A stretch of DNA of 64,000 bases from Hygrophila difformis (lineage: Eukaryota; Streptophyta; Magnoliopsida; Lamiales; Acanthaceae): positions 39,210,890 to 39,274,889 of the forward strand of contig JAOANR010000001.1 of assembly GCA_030278955.1 (NCBI GenBank). The letters are read 5' to 3'. Made by a program: the position numbers and the translations under genes. Shown here piece after piece: positions 45,816 through 60,043 of this stretch. The notes below the pieces were generated by a model. The model ran no database searches. It was not told the origin of the DNA and saw nothing but the letters and a program-made list of their open reading frames with translations. Each line of letters starts with the position of its first letter. Position 1 is the stretch's first letter.

Positions 45816-47517
45816 CTTCCTTCGATTTTAAAACGTCAAAAATATTTTATCTTCCTGAGTTGTGTAAGTTGCATGGGTGTATTGGGCTTAGGCCCATCAC
45901 GTCTAATTTTATCCATTACACATCTCAACCCATTAGTGTCTACATTATTGTGTGATTAACACTCACACAATACCAAAAATATTTTGTTAATTTCATCTTT
46001 TCTGTTTATTGTGTGTATGAATGGGTAATAAGGAACATCACAGATCAATGTTGGCGAAAAGGTCCCTTCACCGGGATAACGATTAGCTCGTCTTCTGTGT
46101 GTTAATTATTACTCGTTATTTTGCATGATCTGATTAGTGGTTGGTGGAAGCTACGGCGAAAAGGTCCCTTCACGGGGATAACGATTAGTCACTCAGCCAA
46201 CTCCTAATTAGATACAGTTTTCTTTTCTCTATCTTAATTTCAAACCCGAATTTCGAGTTACAGTACTGTTAGATAGTGTCGATCAACACTGTTATAGCAT
46301 TACTGTAGTAAGAAAACGTGTAGGTTTTTCCTCACTCATAGACAGTAGGACTCTCGATGATAGCGATCACTATCATTAAGGGACCCCTATTGTCTAAAAA
46401 TCATTCCATCTGGAATACTTGGGAACCGGATAGCAGATGTTTGTAGTCCGGATAACCCCAATTATTTCTGGCACTCTTTTTAGCCAAATTCTTCTTATCT
46501 CAGGCTAATCCATCTTTGTGTATCAAATTCTGTCTAAACCCACCATATATTTTGGGGTATTTTATTTACTTCTCATATACATGTATGCATGATATTATTA
46601 TGTAGATATTGTGGTCTATACTATTTTGGAGATCCTTCTCCTTGGACATAGAAGTCTTGATTTAAATCAGATACTGCATAATAAATTTCCACAAAAATCA
46701 CTTTATAAAAACCGGATCAGAGTAAGGGATAAATTCGACAGTTATGACTAATTCATATTCTACTGGGGGTTGATTTTGAGAACTTAGAAGCAGAGTCAGC
46801 GATTAGGTCTCACCTAGACTGAAAGGATCTGTGTTTTAATTGAGAGTTTAGTACCTGTTTAGGGAAAGATTTTCAAACATCTATTGTCTTCTCAAAATTA
46901 CTGTGTGTTGGAAATCTTTTATTAAGTATTGCATCGAATTAGTGTCCACTTGGATTCGGATAAGATGTGATAAATAATATTGGAGGAACAACATATAGGC
47001 CTTGGTTAATTTCTAAGGTAGGGTTGAGTATTCTTTCAACTACTGTCTTCTCCCGCCAAAGCCTAAAATTGAGTCTTGAGTGAGTACATTCGGAATAGAT
47101 CTTCACAGGTCTGTTCCACTCAGTTTGTATCTCATAACTAACCGGATGTTATAAGCCCTGTGGCTTACTGATATTTGGGAAGTTCTAAATCTGCATCTGG
47201 TCACCAAGATTACTGCTTTCTTTATCGCTCTCTTTAAAATGATTTCATAGAGGTCACTCGGAAGAATTAGAGGTTGGCCGCCGGTTGTAAGGTTTAAGTG
47301 TTATAGATTAGTTCGGGAATTAATTTGGACTTTGGGTGTGACAAGGGGGATGATAGGAGTACTTGGCATATCAACTAATGATGTGTTAGGTGTTGCTTAT
47401 CCACCATGAAGGAATAACATACCTCGGCAGGGGGAGTTATTAATCTGTGGTATCTTAGAGGTTGAGATCTTAAGAGCATGTAAATTCTGACTGTAAGTAC
47501 CTGTCTGTTAAAGGGAA

Positions 47518-48610
47518 CATAGTCTAGAAAGCATGAGGGTTAGTTAACTGTTGAATTATCTCAACCAAAGATCTGTGTAACAAAAATGGAAGTTTACTTG
47601 TGTCTCATCTGAAATCTTGTCCAATCTTTATTATTTCCTTCCTGTCCCTTCTGTCATATTTTAAATCTGCTTTCATAGAATAACTTTATCCGCTTTCTTA
47701 GCATAATTCTTATTGCTTTCTTAGAATAGATTTAATCGCTTTTTAGACTAAATTTACCATGCTTTGTAGAATAATCTTTAATTGTTTCCATTGTCTAGTT
47801 TAAATTATTGTCAAGTAGTAATTAGAAACCATTGCAAAACTTGAATCGAGTAACCGAGTGGAAAACCTTAGTAAACGACGTGGGCCCTGCTTCTATCACA
47901 CATTCTCCAGTGAACGATCCGGTCCACCTTGATCTGAGCTTACCTGGAAACAATTTCAGACGAGAATTATAAAGTAAAACCAATTGACCAACATAAAATT
48001 CCTTATGTTTAATTTTTGAATCATGAATTTTCTTGGTTTGATCTTTATAAATCTTGCTGCTTTCATAGGCTTCCAGTCTCATTTCTTCCAATTTTGACAG
48101 ATCAAATTTTCTCTTCTCTTGTCCCGATTGAGCATCCATGTTGAGCATCTTAATGGCCCAATATGCTCTGTGCTCTAATTCAACTGGAAGATGGCAAGCT
48201 TTAACATAGTCTAGAAAGCATGAGGGTTAGTTAACTGTTGAATTATCCCAACCAAAGATCTTTGTAACAAAATTGGAAGTTTACTTGTGTCTCATCTGAA
48301 ATCTTGTCCAATCTTTATTATTTCCTTCCTATCCCTTCTGTCATATTTTAAATCTGCTTTCATAGAATAACTTTATCCGCTTTCTTAGCATAATTCTTAT
48401 TGCTTTCTTAGAATAGATTTAATCGCTTTTTAGACTAAATTTACCATGCTTTGTAGAATAATCTTTAATTGTTTCCATAGTCTAGTTTAAATTATTGTCA
48501 AGTAGTAATTAGAAACCATTGCAAAACTTGACACGAGTAACCGAGTGGAAAACCTTAGTAAACGACCTGGGCCCTGCTTCTATCGCACATCCTCCAGTGA
48601 ACGATCCGGT
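47518..48610. repeat. Duplicated segment (about 410 bp) flanking an integrase fragment
   Basis: 47518-47933 and 48205-48610 are near-identical direct repeats (start CATAGTCTAGAAAGCATGAG, end GAACGATCCGGT). Units A and B have a single copy. The 271 bp between them is gypsy integrase sequence. This looks like a template switch or unequal exchange. Confidence 0.85.
47934..48204 (-). pseudogene. Ty3/gypsy integrase C-terminal fragment
   Basis: The minus strand encodes LEEMRLEAYESSKIYKDQTK and VGQLVLLYNSRLKLFPGKL, the typical end of the integrase of Tat/Athila-lineage gypsy elements, continuing into the conserved TGSFTGECVIEAGP frame of family 1. It hints that family 1 belongs to, or recombined with, a non-chromoviral gypsy lineage. 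Confidence 0.75.
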
Positions 48611-49021
48611 CTTACTATAAATTACTGCAATTTTTGACACCGTGCGCTTTCGGGGGCACAGTTTCTTAACACGAGTAACAAAAACGTGACAACCTATAAA
48701 CATATCCCTAATCCCAACTCCATCTTCAAAAATTAGTTTCATTAAATAAAATTAAACCAGGATTATTATTTTTCAGAAAATACTCATATAGTGGGAAATT
48801 GTCAAAAGTTTCATGGCGAGGATCTTCATGGTAGGACATTGTCAAAAGTTTCATGCCGGGGAGTTTCATGGCGCCATTTGAAATCAAAGTTTCTCACATG
48901 AGTAATAAAAAGTGAAATATATCCTTAAATCCCTTCCCATAAATCATAACTCTTTTCATTTAATAAATTCAAACTTGATATTTTATAAAATACTCGTGTG
49001 CGGAAATTGTCAAAAGTTTTA

Positions 49022-50117
49022 ATTGACTAATTGAAATCTTTTCATGCCTCAAACATTGCTTATTTGGTTAGTATTGATGAGCTTGACACTGGAAGGGGAC
49101 CTAACAAATTGGTTCGTTACAAAGACTAGGTGATACCCGTTGGAGTTCACATTTGAAATCTATATCTAGTTTGATGACCATGTTTAGTGCAACATATGAT
49201 GTTTTACTTGATATTGCTAAAGATGGAACTACATCTGCTCAACGTGGAGATGCCGATGCAGCTTATGAAACATTAACTTCTTTTGACTTCGTATTCATTA
49301 TACATCTTATGCGAAAGATTTTGGAGATTTCCAATATTATTTGTCAAGCATCGCAAGTTCAATCTCAAGATATATTGAATGCAATGCATCTTATGTCCTC
49401 CACTAAATCCCTTATTCAAAAATTGAGAGATGATGGATGGGATGAATTAGTTGCAAATGTGAAGTCTTTTTGTGTTTCTGTCAGTAGCATGTGTCAGCTT
49501 TTGATACTCAGTACATTGCAAGAACGGGAAGGGCTCGAAATCAACCAGATGAAGCAACAATTGGACATCATTATAGCATTGACATTTTTAATGCTGCAAT
49601 TGATTCACAACTCCGAGAGTTGAACAATAGATTTGATGAAAAAGCAATGGAATTATTAATTCTTAGATCATCACAAATGCACATATCATTCAAAATTGAT
49701 TATGTATGTAAGTTGGTTGAGAAATTCTACCCACATGATTTTGCAAATCATGAAATTTTAAAGTTGAGAATGCAATTTGAGCATTTTGATTATGTTCGGA
49801 CAATTCCTGATTTTAGCACATTGGAGAATCTTTCTGATTTATGTCAATGGTTGGTGAGAACTAGAAAATCAATCGTATATCCCCTTGTGTATAGATTGAT
49901 ATCTCTTATTCTCACACTTCCGATATCTACTGCTACTACAGAGCGATCGTTTTCTACAATGAACCTGGTCAAGACTACACTTCGTAACAAGATGGAAGAT
50001 CAATTTCTTACTGATTGTTTACTAGTGTATATTTGAAAGGAAATTGCAAAACAAGTTAGTATAGATTCAGTTGTAGATGGTTTTCGTGATATGCAAGAGA
50101 GGCGTGTAAATTTTTAA
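49022..50117 (+). pseudogene. hAT transposase, C-terminal part with dimerisation domain
   Basis: After unit C the gene resumes (VSIDELDTGRGPN, then LLDIAKDGTTSAQRGDADAA). A frameshift lies in 49500-49620. The C-terminal dimerisation domain includes TLPISTATTERSFSTMNLVK and RNKMEDQFLTDCLLVYI. It ends FRDMQERRVNF and TAA at 50115-50117. The domain mediates oligomerisation of hAT transposases. Confidence 0.9.
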
Positions 50118-50201
50118 TATTATTTGTTATGCATTTTTAATTATATTGTATTATTAATTTATTTTTTATTCAACTATAATTGCCCCTCCCCCCACATATC
50201 T

Positions 50202-50219
50202 TTTCTGGCTCCGCCCCTG
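50202..50219. repeat. 3' terminal inverted repeat of the hAT element
   Basis: TTTCTGGCTCCGCCCCTG, about 85 bp after the transposase stop. Its complement CAGGGGCGGAGCCAG is a common plant hAT terminus. Confidence 0.75.
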
Positions 50220-50255
50220 CGAAGAGGACAGTCAGAATAAAGACGGAACAGTGCT

Positions 50256-51249
50256 TGTAATACCCCCGCTCCCTCCCAAGGCATCGAAGCGGGAGCCGAA
50301 ATGCGGGAAGAGCGAGTGGGGATGCTACACGCCACGTATTTCAGGCGGTCTGGAATACACTATATATGTCTAAAACAAAGCACCAATCAATAGAGTTTGC
50401 CTTCTTAGTTCATAACACCGCAAAAACTGGGTCATACCAATTGGGCAAGACAATTGGGCCGGAGGAAGTAAGTATTTCAGGCTAAAGGAAAATTAAAAAT
50501 TTGACGGAGTCCAGAGTCCAGAAGCCAAATAAAAGGAGGTCGGTCAAAGCCAGCAAAAGCGAGTTCGGCCGAAAGAGAGGAGCGCTGGTCGGCTCAAGAG
50601 ACAGTTATAGAGTGGTTATTGAGCTCCGGCTATAAATAAGGGGTGCCGAGCAACGGAACAGGAGAGACCAATCCAATCCTAATTTTCTTTATGTCAATTT
50701 ACTTCCTTATATCTTTTATTGCTTTCATTTACCAGCTTTCCTAGATTTTAGCATAGCTTATAGCGGTTACTTTCTCGAGTTCGCCGTTGTTTTTTAACAA
50801 CAGGTAGAGTTCGACCTTGATTTCAGGATAATCAGCCGTTCTTTCTTAACAACAGGTAGATTTCTCCTCCTTTTTCTGTTTTGCCATTGTATTGGATTCA
50901 AGTTCAGTCAAGGTTGGACGCATTATTGAATTCTGGACCCGTAATCAGTTTGATCCTTTTACGTTAGCCTCCCTTGAGGAGAAAAAGGTCTCGTGGCACG
51001 AACCAGTGGCCAAACAATGTGATTTTGTTTAAGGACTGGTTTTTAAAGAGGCGTCAGTCAGTGACCTTCCAGTACTCTTTTATCTCTTCTGGGCATGCGA
51101 TTATGTATTTGTATGTCTGAATTATTTGGAGAATTACATAGAAGACGGTACTCCTTCGCCTTTGCATTTATTGATTTTACAAGCAATATGACGAGCTTAA
51201 CTAAAAGTGTTTCATCCCGAAATTTGGATTTTGAGAACCCGGGGTGTCA
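50256..51249 (+). mobile_element. Solo LTR-like unit, about 1 kb
   Basis: Starts TGTAATACCCCCGC and ends GAGAACCCGGGGTGTCA, resembling family-2 LTR ends. A TATA box (CTATAAATAAGG) is near 50629. Inside are two copies of TTTTAACAACAGGTAGA-like sequence (about 50790 and 50845). Flanking pentamers do not match, so integrity is unproven. Confidence 0.55.
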
Positions 51250-51996
51250 TGGTGATTCCACATGAACAAAAAAATGAGGCAAAGCCTAGGTGTTTAAAGT
51301 GTTTAGTCACATGAACAAAAAAATGGTGATTGCCTTACTCCACATACCATTCAATCGCAGCAGTGTTTTCTGCATTCCAATTGGCCACTCTAAACACATG
51401 TTGGACTCTAGTAAGAAAGAAATACTCCCTCAATCATTTAAGACCAAAAAAATAGTTGTCACATTTTAGATTTGTCTCATAAAAATTTCTAGAATATCAA
51501 ATTTTTATAATTTGTATTTTTATATAATTTGAGATATTAATCGTTAAATACATGTATTATTCAATTGTGTGAAATGCAGAAGTTGTCAATTTATTGAAAA
51601 AAAAAAAGATTATGTGTACAACTGTACATACATCAAATAAAATTGATCCATTTGAACTAATGTATATCGTCAAGCAAAAAAAGTTTATCTTAAGCTCTTA
51701 TTAAATTGGTCAAGCAAAAAAACTTTATTAAATTGTGGTATGTTCATCTTTAGTATCGTCATTTATTACAACCTAGGACTGCACTATAGAGATTGATGAT
51801 AATAATAAATAAAAAAATAAAAAAATGTGAAGAAACACGTACTCGCGCCGATCAAAGTGTCATACTTTGATTGGCATGGTGTAATTAAAGATTGAGATAA
51901 GATTTTAAGTATGAGTACGAGGGAGAATGTATTTGCTCTCAGTAATAAAGGTTTGTGGGATTAGTTTTCAAATAATAGGTCTGAGAGAATGTAGTA
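51250..51996. other. Intergenic with short duplications
   Basis: CACATGAACAAAAAAATG occurs twice (about 51260 and 51310). 51423-51600 looks like a decayed Stowaway MITE (ATACTCCCTCAATCATTTAAG). No gene is recognised. Confidence 0.4.
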
Positions 51997-53370
51997 TACT
52001 ACAAGAAAATTTCGGAAGACCGATCGGGATTACCGACCGTCACATTGCGGTCAGTAACACCGACTGCATCACAGACCACCATACTTGTCGGAAATTTTAC
52101 AGCCGTTATTGTGTAGGGCGAGTTAATGGCGACCAAAACACCAAGGCTCCTATTGCAGTCGGTGAGACCGAACTCATTACCGACCGCAGGTGCAGTCGGG
52201 AAACTAAGGCAGTACGTATAATTCTTCCCCAATTCGTTGTAACTGGCACTTACGCAAACAACAACAATTTACTCCATTTTACTCCCTCCCTCTTTCACCG
52301 AGACTCACCAACCACCAGCCCCATGACCACATCCGCCGACCACTGCCGCCTCCTTTGAGCACCAATCGTCCCCCGATTTAACTGATCCCGAGCCACAGAA
52401 TCGGTTACCACCTCCGCCATCCTCCTTACATTCGAGCACCAGCCCCGAAGGCCACCACACCGCCTACCAACGCCGCCTCCCTCGAGCCCGTCAGTCCCAC
52501 CGACGACCACTACCCCCCGTGATTTTGATACACCCCGGTCCCTTGCCCGTCAATCCCATAGAATTGCCAAACCACCTCCGCCATCATCCTTCCATGGGAG
52601 CACTCCATTCAGGTAGTCGTTTCAACTATTTCTACTGTTAAAAACCATTCGATTGTTCGCTTATTTTTGCTCATTCCACTGTGTTTTCGATTAGTTGCTC
52701 CACTTGGTCTTTGATTATTATTGCCGCTGCTCCTAACACCAAAAATTGAAGGACAAGTACTTTTAAAAACTAATACTCCCTCCGTTTCTCTAAAATTGAA
52801 AACAAATGAATAGTATTTACTATTCATTGGGGAATTTTGATTCAACTTTTTAACCCAGTTACATAAGATAAAATAGAGTCGAGTGAGATCTTGTTGGATT
52901 AGTCTAATCGCGTAGTTTTAGCATATCAAATTTTAATTTTATAATTTTTACTTTAACACAATTGAGATATTAAGCGTTAAAAATATATATTGGATTGCAT
53001 GATATATCTAAATGTTCCAATTATTTAAAAACGGAGGAAGTATATGATCTTTTTGTGTTCCTTAGCAAAATCCATAAAAAAAAGAAAAAATTTCGACAAA
53101 AAAACAAAAATGGCAGCATTCTGTTTTGGCATATTACGAAGTCAATATTTGAGGTCTTGAAAATCTGGGCAGAATTCTCTTGTCGAGTAGATGAATTTTC
53201 ATATACGATAGCTTAATTTGGAGTAGTGGTCGGCGCCGAATTCCTTACCAGCTAATTACCGACCGAAAATATGTGGTCGGTAAGTCGATCGATAATGGTC
53301 AAAATGACCCGTATCCATCACTTACCGACCGCATATTTCGGTCGGTAACTAGCTTTTTTTTTTTGTAGTG
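51997..53370. mobile_element. Non-autonomous CACTA (En/Spm) element, 1.37 kb
   Basis: Ends TACTACAAGAAAATTTCGG (first base changed from C) and TTTTTTTTGTAGTG, with a 3-bp duplication GTA (51994-51996 and 53371-53373). Subterminal arrays of ACCGACCG and CGGTCGGTAA in both orientations are the usual transposase-binding repeats. The interior 52260-52610 is C-rich (CACCACC, CCGCC) and may be captured host sequence. No transposase. Confidence 0.85.
52776..53040. mobile_element. Stowaway-type MITE nested in the CACTA element, 265 bp
   Basis: Starts CTCCCTCCGTTTCTC and ends AAAAACGGAGGAAG with TA at both flanks (52774-52775 and 53041-53042). Same family as 61305-61563. Confidence 0.85.
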
Positions 53371-53468
53371 GTAGGCTAATTACAATCCGGTTACTATTAA
53401 GATTTAGTATGTGTAGAGTAGGGGCGGCAAAACGCGGTATACAGAAATATTGATACCGTTACCATACC

Positions 53469-54749
53469 CAGTGGCGATTCCAGGATTTGAAGTGAGGGTG
53501 TGCAAATTTTTGAAAAAAAATCTACAGTCGCCTTGACATTTCGTGAAAAAAATTTATAACTTAGTCTACATCTATTTCATTAAATATTTTTTATTAAACA
53601 TAAAATAATAGTGAATCATTTAACATGTCTTCACCACTTAAAATAATTAAACTACCCATATATATAATTAGCTCCATGATAATCTTGTCCAATACTTAGA
53701 GAGGGAATAAGTCATGCTACCCGACATCACTTACAATCTAGGCTACTTCAGTGAAGCCAGGGCAAGCCTTTTCTATACAAAGGCTAGGCTCAAGTAATTT
53801 TGAAAATCTATCTAGCTAAATATGTTCAAACCAACCAACAGCAGTTGGCTTGAGTGGATGGGGGTTCTAGCCGCTTAAGCAAGGTCTCGGGTTCGAGCCT
53901 TGTGTATGCAAAAAACTGCTTTGGGAGAGGCGCCCTTAATTGCCCTTGCAGATCCTCGAGGGATTAGTCTTGGGTCCAATATGGCCTGGGGATACCCTGG
54001 TATTCACCTAAAATATGTTCAAACCAGACTTTATAAATGACAAATTAGTATGCTTATTGTAGAAGAATATTTCTATTATTATTATTATTATTTTATGTAG
54101 AAGAAACTATTAATTTGATCTTATATAAGTTTTTAAAATATTTATAAGCTTTTTCTAAATATGTAAATATGTTATATTGGGACATATATGTATGAAAAAA
54201 GAAAATTTTAACATGATTTACCTGTAAAAGATTTAAAGTGCAGTGCGGCATATTTATATAAATAGGTCAGCTTAGACCTATAATGTAGGCTTATCAAAAG
54301 TATAGACTAGACTCGGCCTTCCAAAATTGAAGTAGGCTTAGGTTTTTGAAAATCAAAGCTCGGCCTAGCCTATTTCCATCACTACTCATCACTACCCATA
54401 CTCGATATAAGCTCGAAACACTAACTATTTCAAGAAAATGTTCAATAATTTCCCCCTTATTTATACGGTAAAACAACTATCATTTGCTCTTAGCATTTAC
54501 TAATCATCATCACTAATATGCATTACTAAAAGTAAAATAATTTTAGTAGACTATTAAATTATGATAACGTTCAGACATATACTCCCAACCAAGCTAGTAC
54601 ATAGATTCTCTAACACAAATCAACAAAACAACTTAAATATTAACAAACTAATTTTATTTATATTTAAAAAAGAAAAAAAAAACTTTTTTTTTGAGAAATC
54701 AGGGTGGTCAGCTGACCACCTTGTACACCCCCCCCCCCCCCCCACACTG
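53469..54749. mobile_element. Nested hAT element, 1.28 kb
   Basis: Starts CAGTGGCGATTCCAG and ends CCACACTG, flanked by a perfect 8-bp duplication ACCATACC (53461-53468 and 54750-54757). The 3' end contains a run of about 17 C and the palindrome GGTGGTCAGCTGACCACC. No transposase frame. Confidence 0.85.
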
Positions 54750-55451
54750 ACCATACCATACCGAAATTTTTAGTATACCGATACCAAATATTTCGGTATA
54801 CCGAAAATTTCGGTATCTTTTAATATATACCATTACCAAAGAGAAAATTATACCGTACCGGATTTTCGGTTTTTACCGATAATGCCGAAAATTTTACATA
54901 CCGAAAATCATTACATATTGTTCCAATTCAACATACCGAACCATACTGAAAAAAAAATAGTGTGAGTATACCGAAAAAATTACATAAATATTGAAAATAA
55001 AACATTCAATACTGCGACTCTAAAGTAATCTGGAAACGTACTACTCGCACTTCTCTCTACAAAGTTATACCTCAATAGCGTTAAAACATAAACTAAAATT
55101 TAAAATAAAAACAAAATAATAAAGTGCTAAACCTAAATTCTTGTTTCTAGATGCGTTTGCAAAATAATCAATACTTCATGATTTAAATTAAACCAAAAAC
55201 ACAACGCAGGATCCAACCAGAAAGAAACAAACCAAAGCCACAGACATAAACTAGTCCATCGGGCAATACAATTTAATCGAAAATAGGACAAATTCTGTGA
55301 GCTTAAAAGGCAAAACATTCGGGCCGAGCGAGAGCGAATTTCCGGTGACCATACCCGCAGAACGGCAAAGGAGCATGCGCGGAGGCGGAGGAGGCGACGG
55401 CGGTGAGGGAAGGGAAGTGGAAGGGGATAATAAAGGAGGTGAGAGCACATG

Positions 55452-57748
<2,297 letters not shown>

Positions 57749-58174
57749 ACATGAGGGAGGAAGAGTAAGGAAAACGAAAGGCACATAGAAAAAGCATTCG
57801 ACGGATTTGGAAGAATGGAGAATCGAAGTTATGGAAGAGGCAAACGAGGGCACGAAAGAAGTTAGGGCTGCAGAGAGCGAAGAGTGAATGAAGAGTGAAT
57901 GAGTGAGTGACTGTCGAACTAATGAATTGAAATTTGAGAGTGTTAAATGGAGACATGGGCTTGACTTTAAGAATTGGGCTTTTATGAGATGGGTTGATTA
58001 AAAATTTAAAATAATATTAAAAATAATATTTCGGTATAACGGTACACCAAAATGCTAAAAATCTCGTAAGTTCCATACGGTTACCGTACCGATTTTTTCG
58101 ATATACCTAAATTTCCATAATTTTTGATACGGTAAACTCGGTATACTGAGTTTTCAGTAACTTTTTCCACCCCT

Positions 58175-58823
58175 AATGTAAAGTGCCGAAATGCTACTAA
58201 TAAATAATAAATTGCCACTAAAAGAATATTAACTTATATTCCTAAAATCAGTTAGTTAAAATAGGAAATATTTATTTAACAGTTTTTAGAGTCAATTCAA
58301 CCATTATGCGTGACAATTCAGCACATTTATATATGCATAACCAATATAGTTAGATATTTGGGCTAATTATATCTTTTTATGAAAAATTTATTAATTTGAG
58401 TTGGACAAAGAAATATGCTAATTATAACATTTTGGGTGGGACAAAGAAAGTTATTAATTACACTACATAAATTTTCAGGTGACGAAAGGATTACGTATCC
58501 TTATTCCTCGCCTGATGCACGAGGCGACGCTCAAGCCAACGAAATTCGGTGAATTTTAGGTGACGACATTCACCGCTTTCCCGCAAATTTCTTGTGGTGT
58601 TAATTATTTAATCAAGAAGCTGCATTTAATTAGCAGTATCGTGCGCCACCTTGTTACATAAAAAATTGGATTCAGTTTGCAGCTAAATTAGCTCATGCTG
58701 AAGTACTGAAGGAGTGTTTTGTATGTATTAAGGGAGTCTTTGTAGGTGTTGAAGTGAGTTATGTATGTGCCGAAGGGAGTGTTTAATTTGTGCAGAGTGT
58801 TTTTATAAAACGCATACACCATA
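58175..58823. other. Intergenic, nothing recognised
   Basis: AT-rich sequence with GGTGACGA motifs near 58480 and 58560. No gene. Confidence 0.4.
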
Positions 58824-59002
58824 CTACATCCGTCTCATTATAATTGTTACGGACCCACCTGACATGTGTGCCAATACATATTTTTAACGGTTAATAACAT
58901 AAATTGTGTACAATAAAAAATTATAAAAATTTCATATTCTTAAACTACAAGATTAGACGAATCTAACAAGATCTCACTTGACTATGTTTTTTCTTACATA
59001 AC
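58824..59002. mobile_element. Stowaway-type MITE truncated by the LTR at 59003
   Basis: ACATCCGTCTCATTATAATTG start, then GATTAGACGAATCTAACAAG and GATCTCACTTGACTATG, the reverse of sequences in 61305-61563. The other end is missing because the chromovirus LTR begins at 59003. Confidence 0.7.
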
Positions 59003-59671
59003 TGTAACACCCCGAATTTTGGTCACACAGGTCGGATGTCACCGCCACACCTCCCTAGCAAGACACGGTTTCTCCGAGCTTGCTAAAGAGATGCAAGGCT
59101 ATGGTTTTTCAGAATTTAAAACATTCAAACAGCCCAATTATATATAATTTAAAAATAATGTATCAAAGTTGCAGCGGAAAATATTAATTACATATGTATA
59201 ATGCAGCGGAATTTAAATATAGGCCAACATGGCCAAAATACGGGTTAAATAGGCCCGTTCATGCAATTTCTAGTCTAACGCAACATTTAAAAATAATGTA
59301 TTTCCCAAAATCCCCATGTATGCATATGATGATGCATATTCTTCGGCTCTGAAAGAAAAGGGAAAAAAACATGGTTTGATCAACAAAAACTTGCTGAGTA
59401 AGTTAACACAGGCATGATTATGGAGTTTCAAAGCCATTAATTAGATTTAAAGAAAACATGTTCATACAAGACATGATTTAATTTTATCCATGTAATAATA
59501 ATTTAAATGCATAACTTAAAAGACAAGGATTTCCATAAGATCATAATTCAACAACATGATAAAATAATCGCAAGACATAATTTAAAGGCATAATTTAAAT
59601 AAGGAAAATATTCAAGTATTTCAGGATTCCATTCTTCCCCTTTTGTTCAATATGATCTAGTATAATTTGTT

Positions 59672-60043
59672 CTTGGGGAATCGAACCCGCAAGAAGTTAA
59701 ACGCATCCTAGGGAATCAAACCCGTAGGAATCAACACACGTCCTGGGGAATCGAACCCGCAGGAAGACAGACAATCGCCCTTGGGGAATTTAACCCGCAA
59801 GAACTCAAATACATCCTAGGGAATTGAACCCATAGGAATCAATACATATCCTGGGGAATCGAACCCGTAGGAAGACACACCCTGGGGAATCGAACCCGCA
59901 AGGTTTGACACGGACATCCTGGGGAATCGAACCCGCAGGAAAACATACACCCTGGGGAATCGAACCCGCAAGGCTTGACACAGACATCCTGGGGAATCGA
60001 ACCCGCAGGAACACAGACGCCCTTGGGGAATCGAACCCGCAAG
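59672..60043 (-). repeat. Array of eleven T-arm/B-box-like hairpins
   Basis: Plus strand shows GGGGAATCGAACCC and variants eleven times, that is GGGTTCGATTCCCC on the LTR strand. Stem flanks vary in pairs (CTTG/CAAG, CCTA/TAGG, CCTG/CAGG). Same position in the LTR as 8997-9290 but with two more units, so copy number changes. Confidence 0.9.

Larger units (their letters stand above)
43505..49021 (+). mobile_element. Family-1 unit C, 5.5 kb, inserted in the hAT gene
   Basis: Starts TGATAATGGCC and ends TTGTCAAAAGTTTTA, flanked by ATTGA (43500-43504 and 49022-49026). Inverted relative to unit B. It shares the terminal and 3' sequences of the family, but its hairpin arrays use the AATTCGGTCTA motif. 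TATA box at 44367. The 3' half has an internal duplication around an integrase fragment. Confidence 0.82.
35900..50219 (+). mobile_element. Degenerate autonomous-type hAT element split by two family-1 units
   Basis: Three blocks of one transposase gene (36367-37191, 43218-43504, 49022-50117) become continuous when units B and C and one ATTGA copy each are removed. The 3' inverted repeat is TTTCTGGCTCCGCCCCTG (50202-50219), a known hAT-like terminus. I could not find the matching 5' terminus. A possible 5' intron has donor AAGGTGTCC near 35985 and acceptor ACAG at 36363-36366, just before the start codon. The left limit is approximate. Confidence 0.8.
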
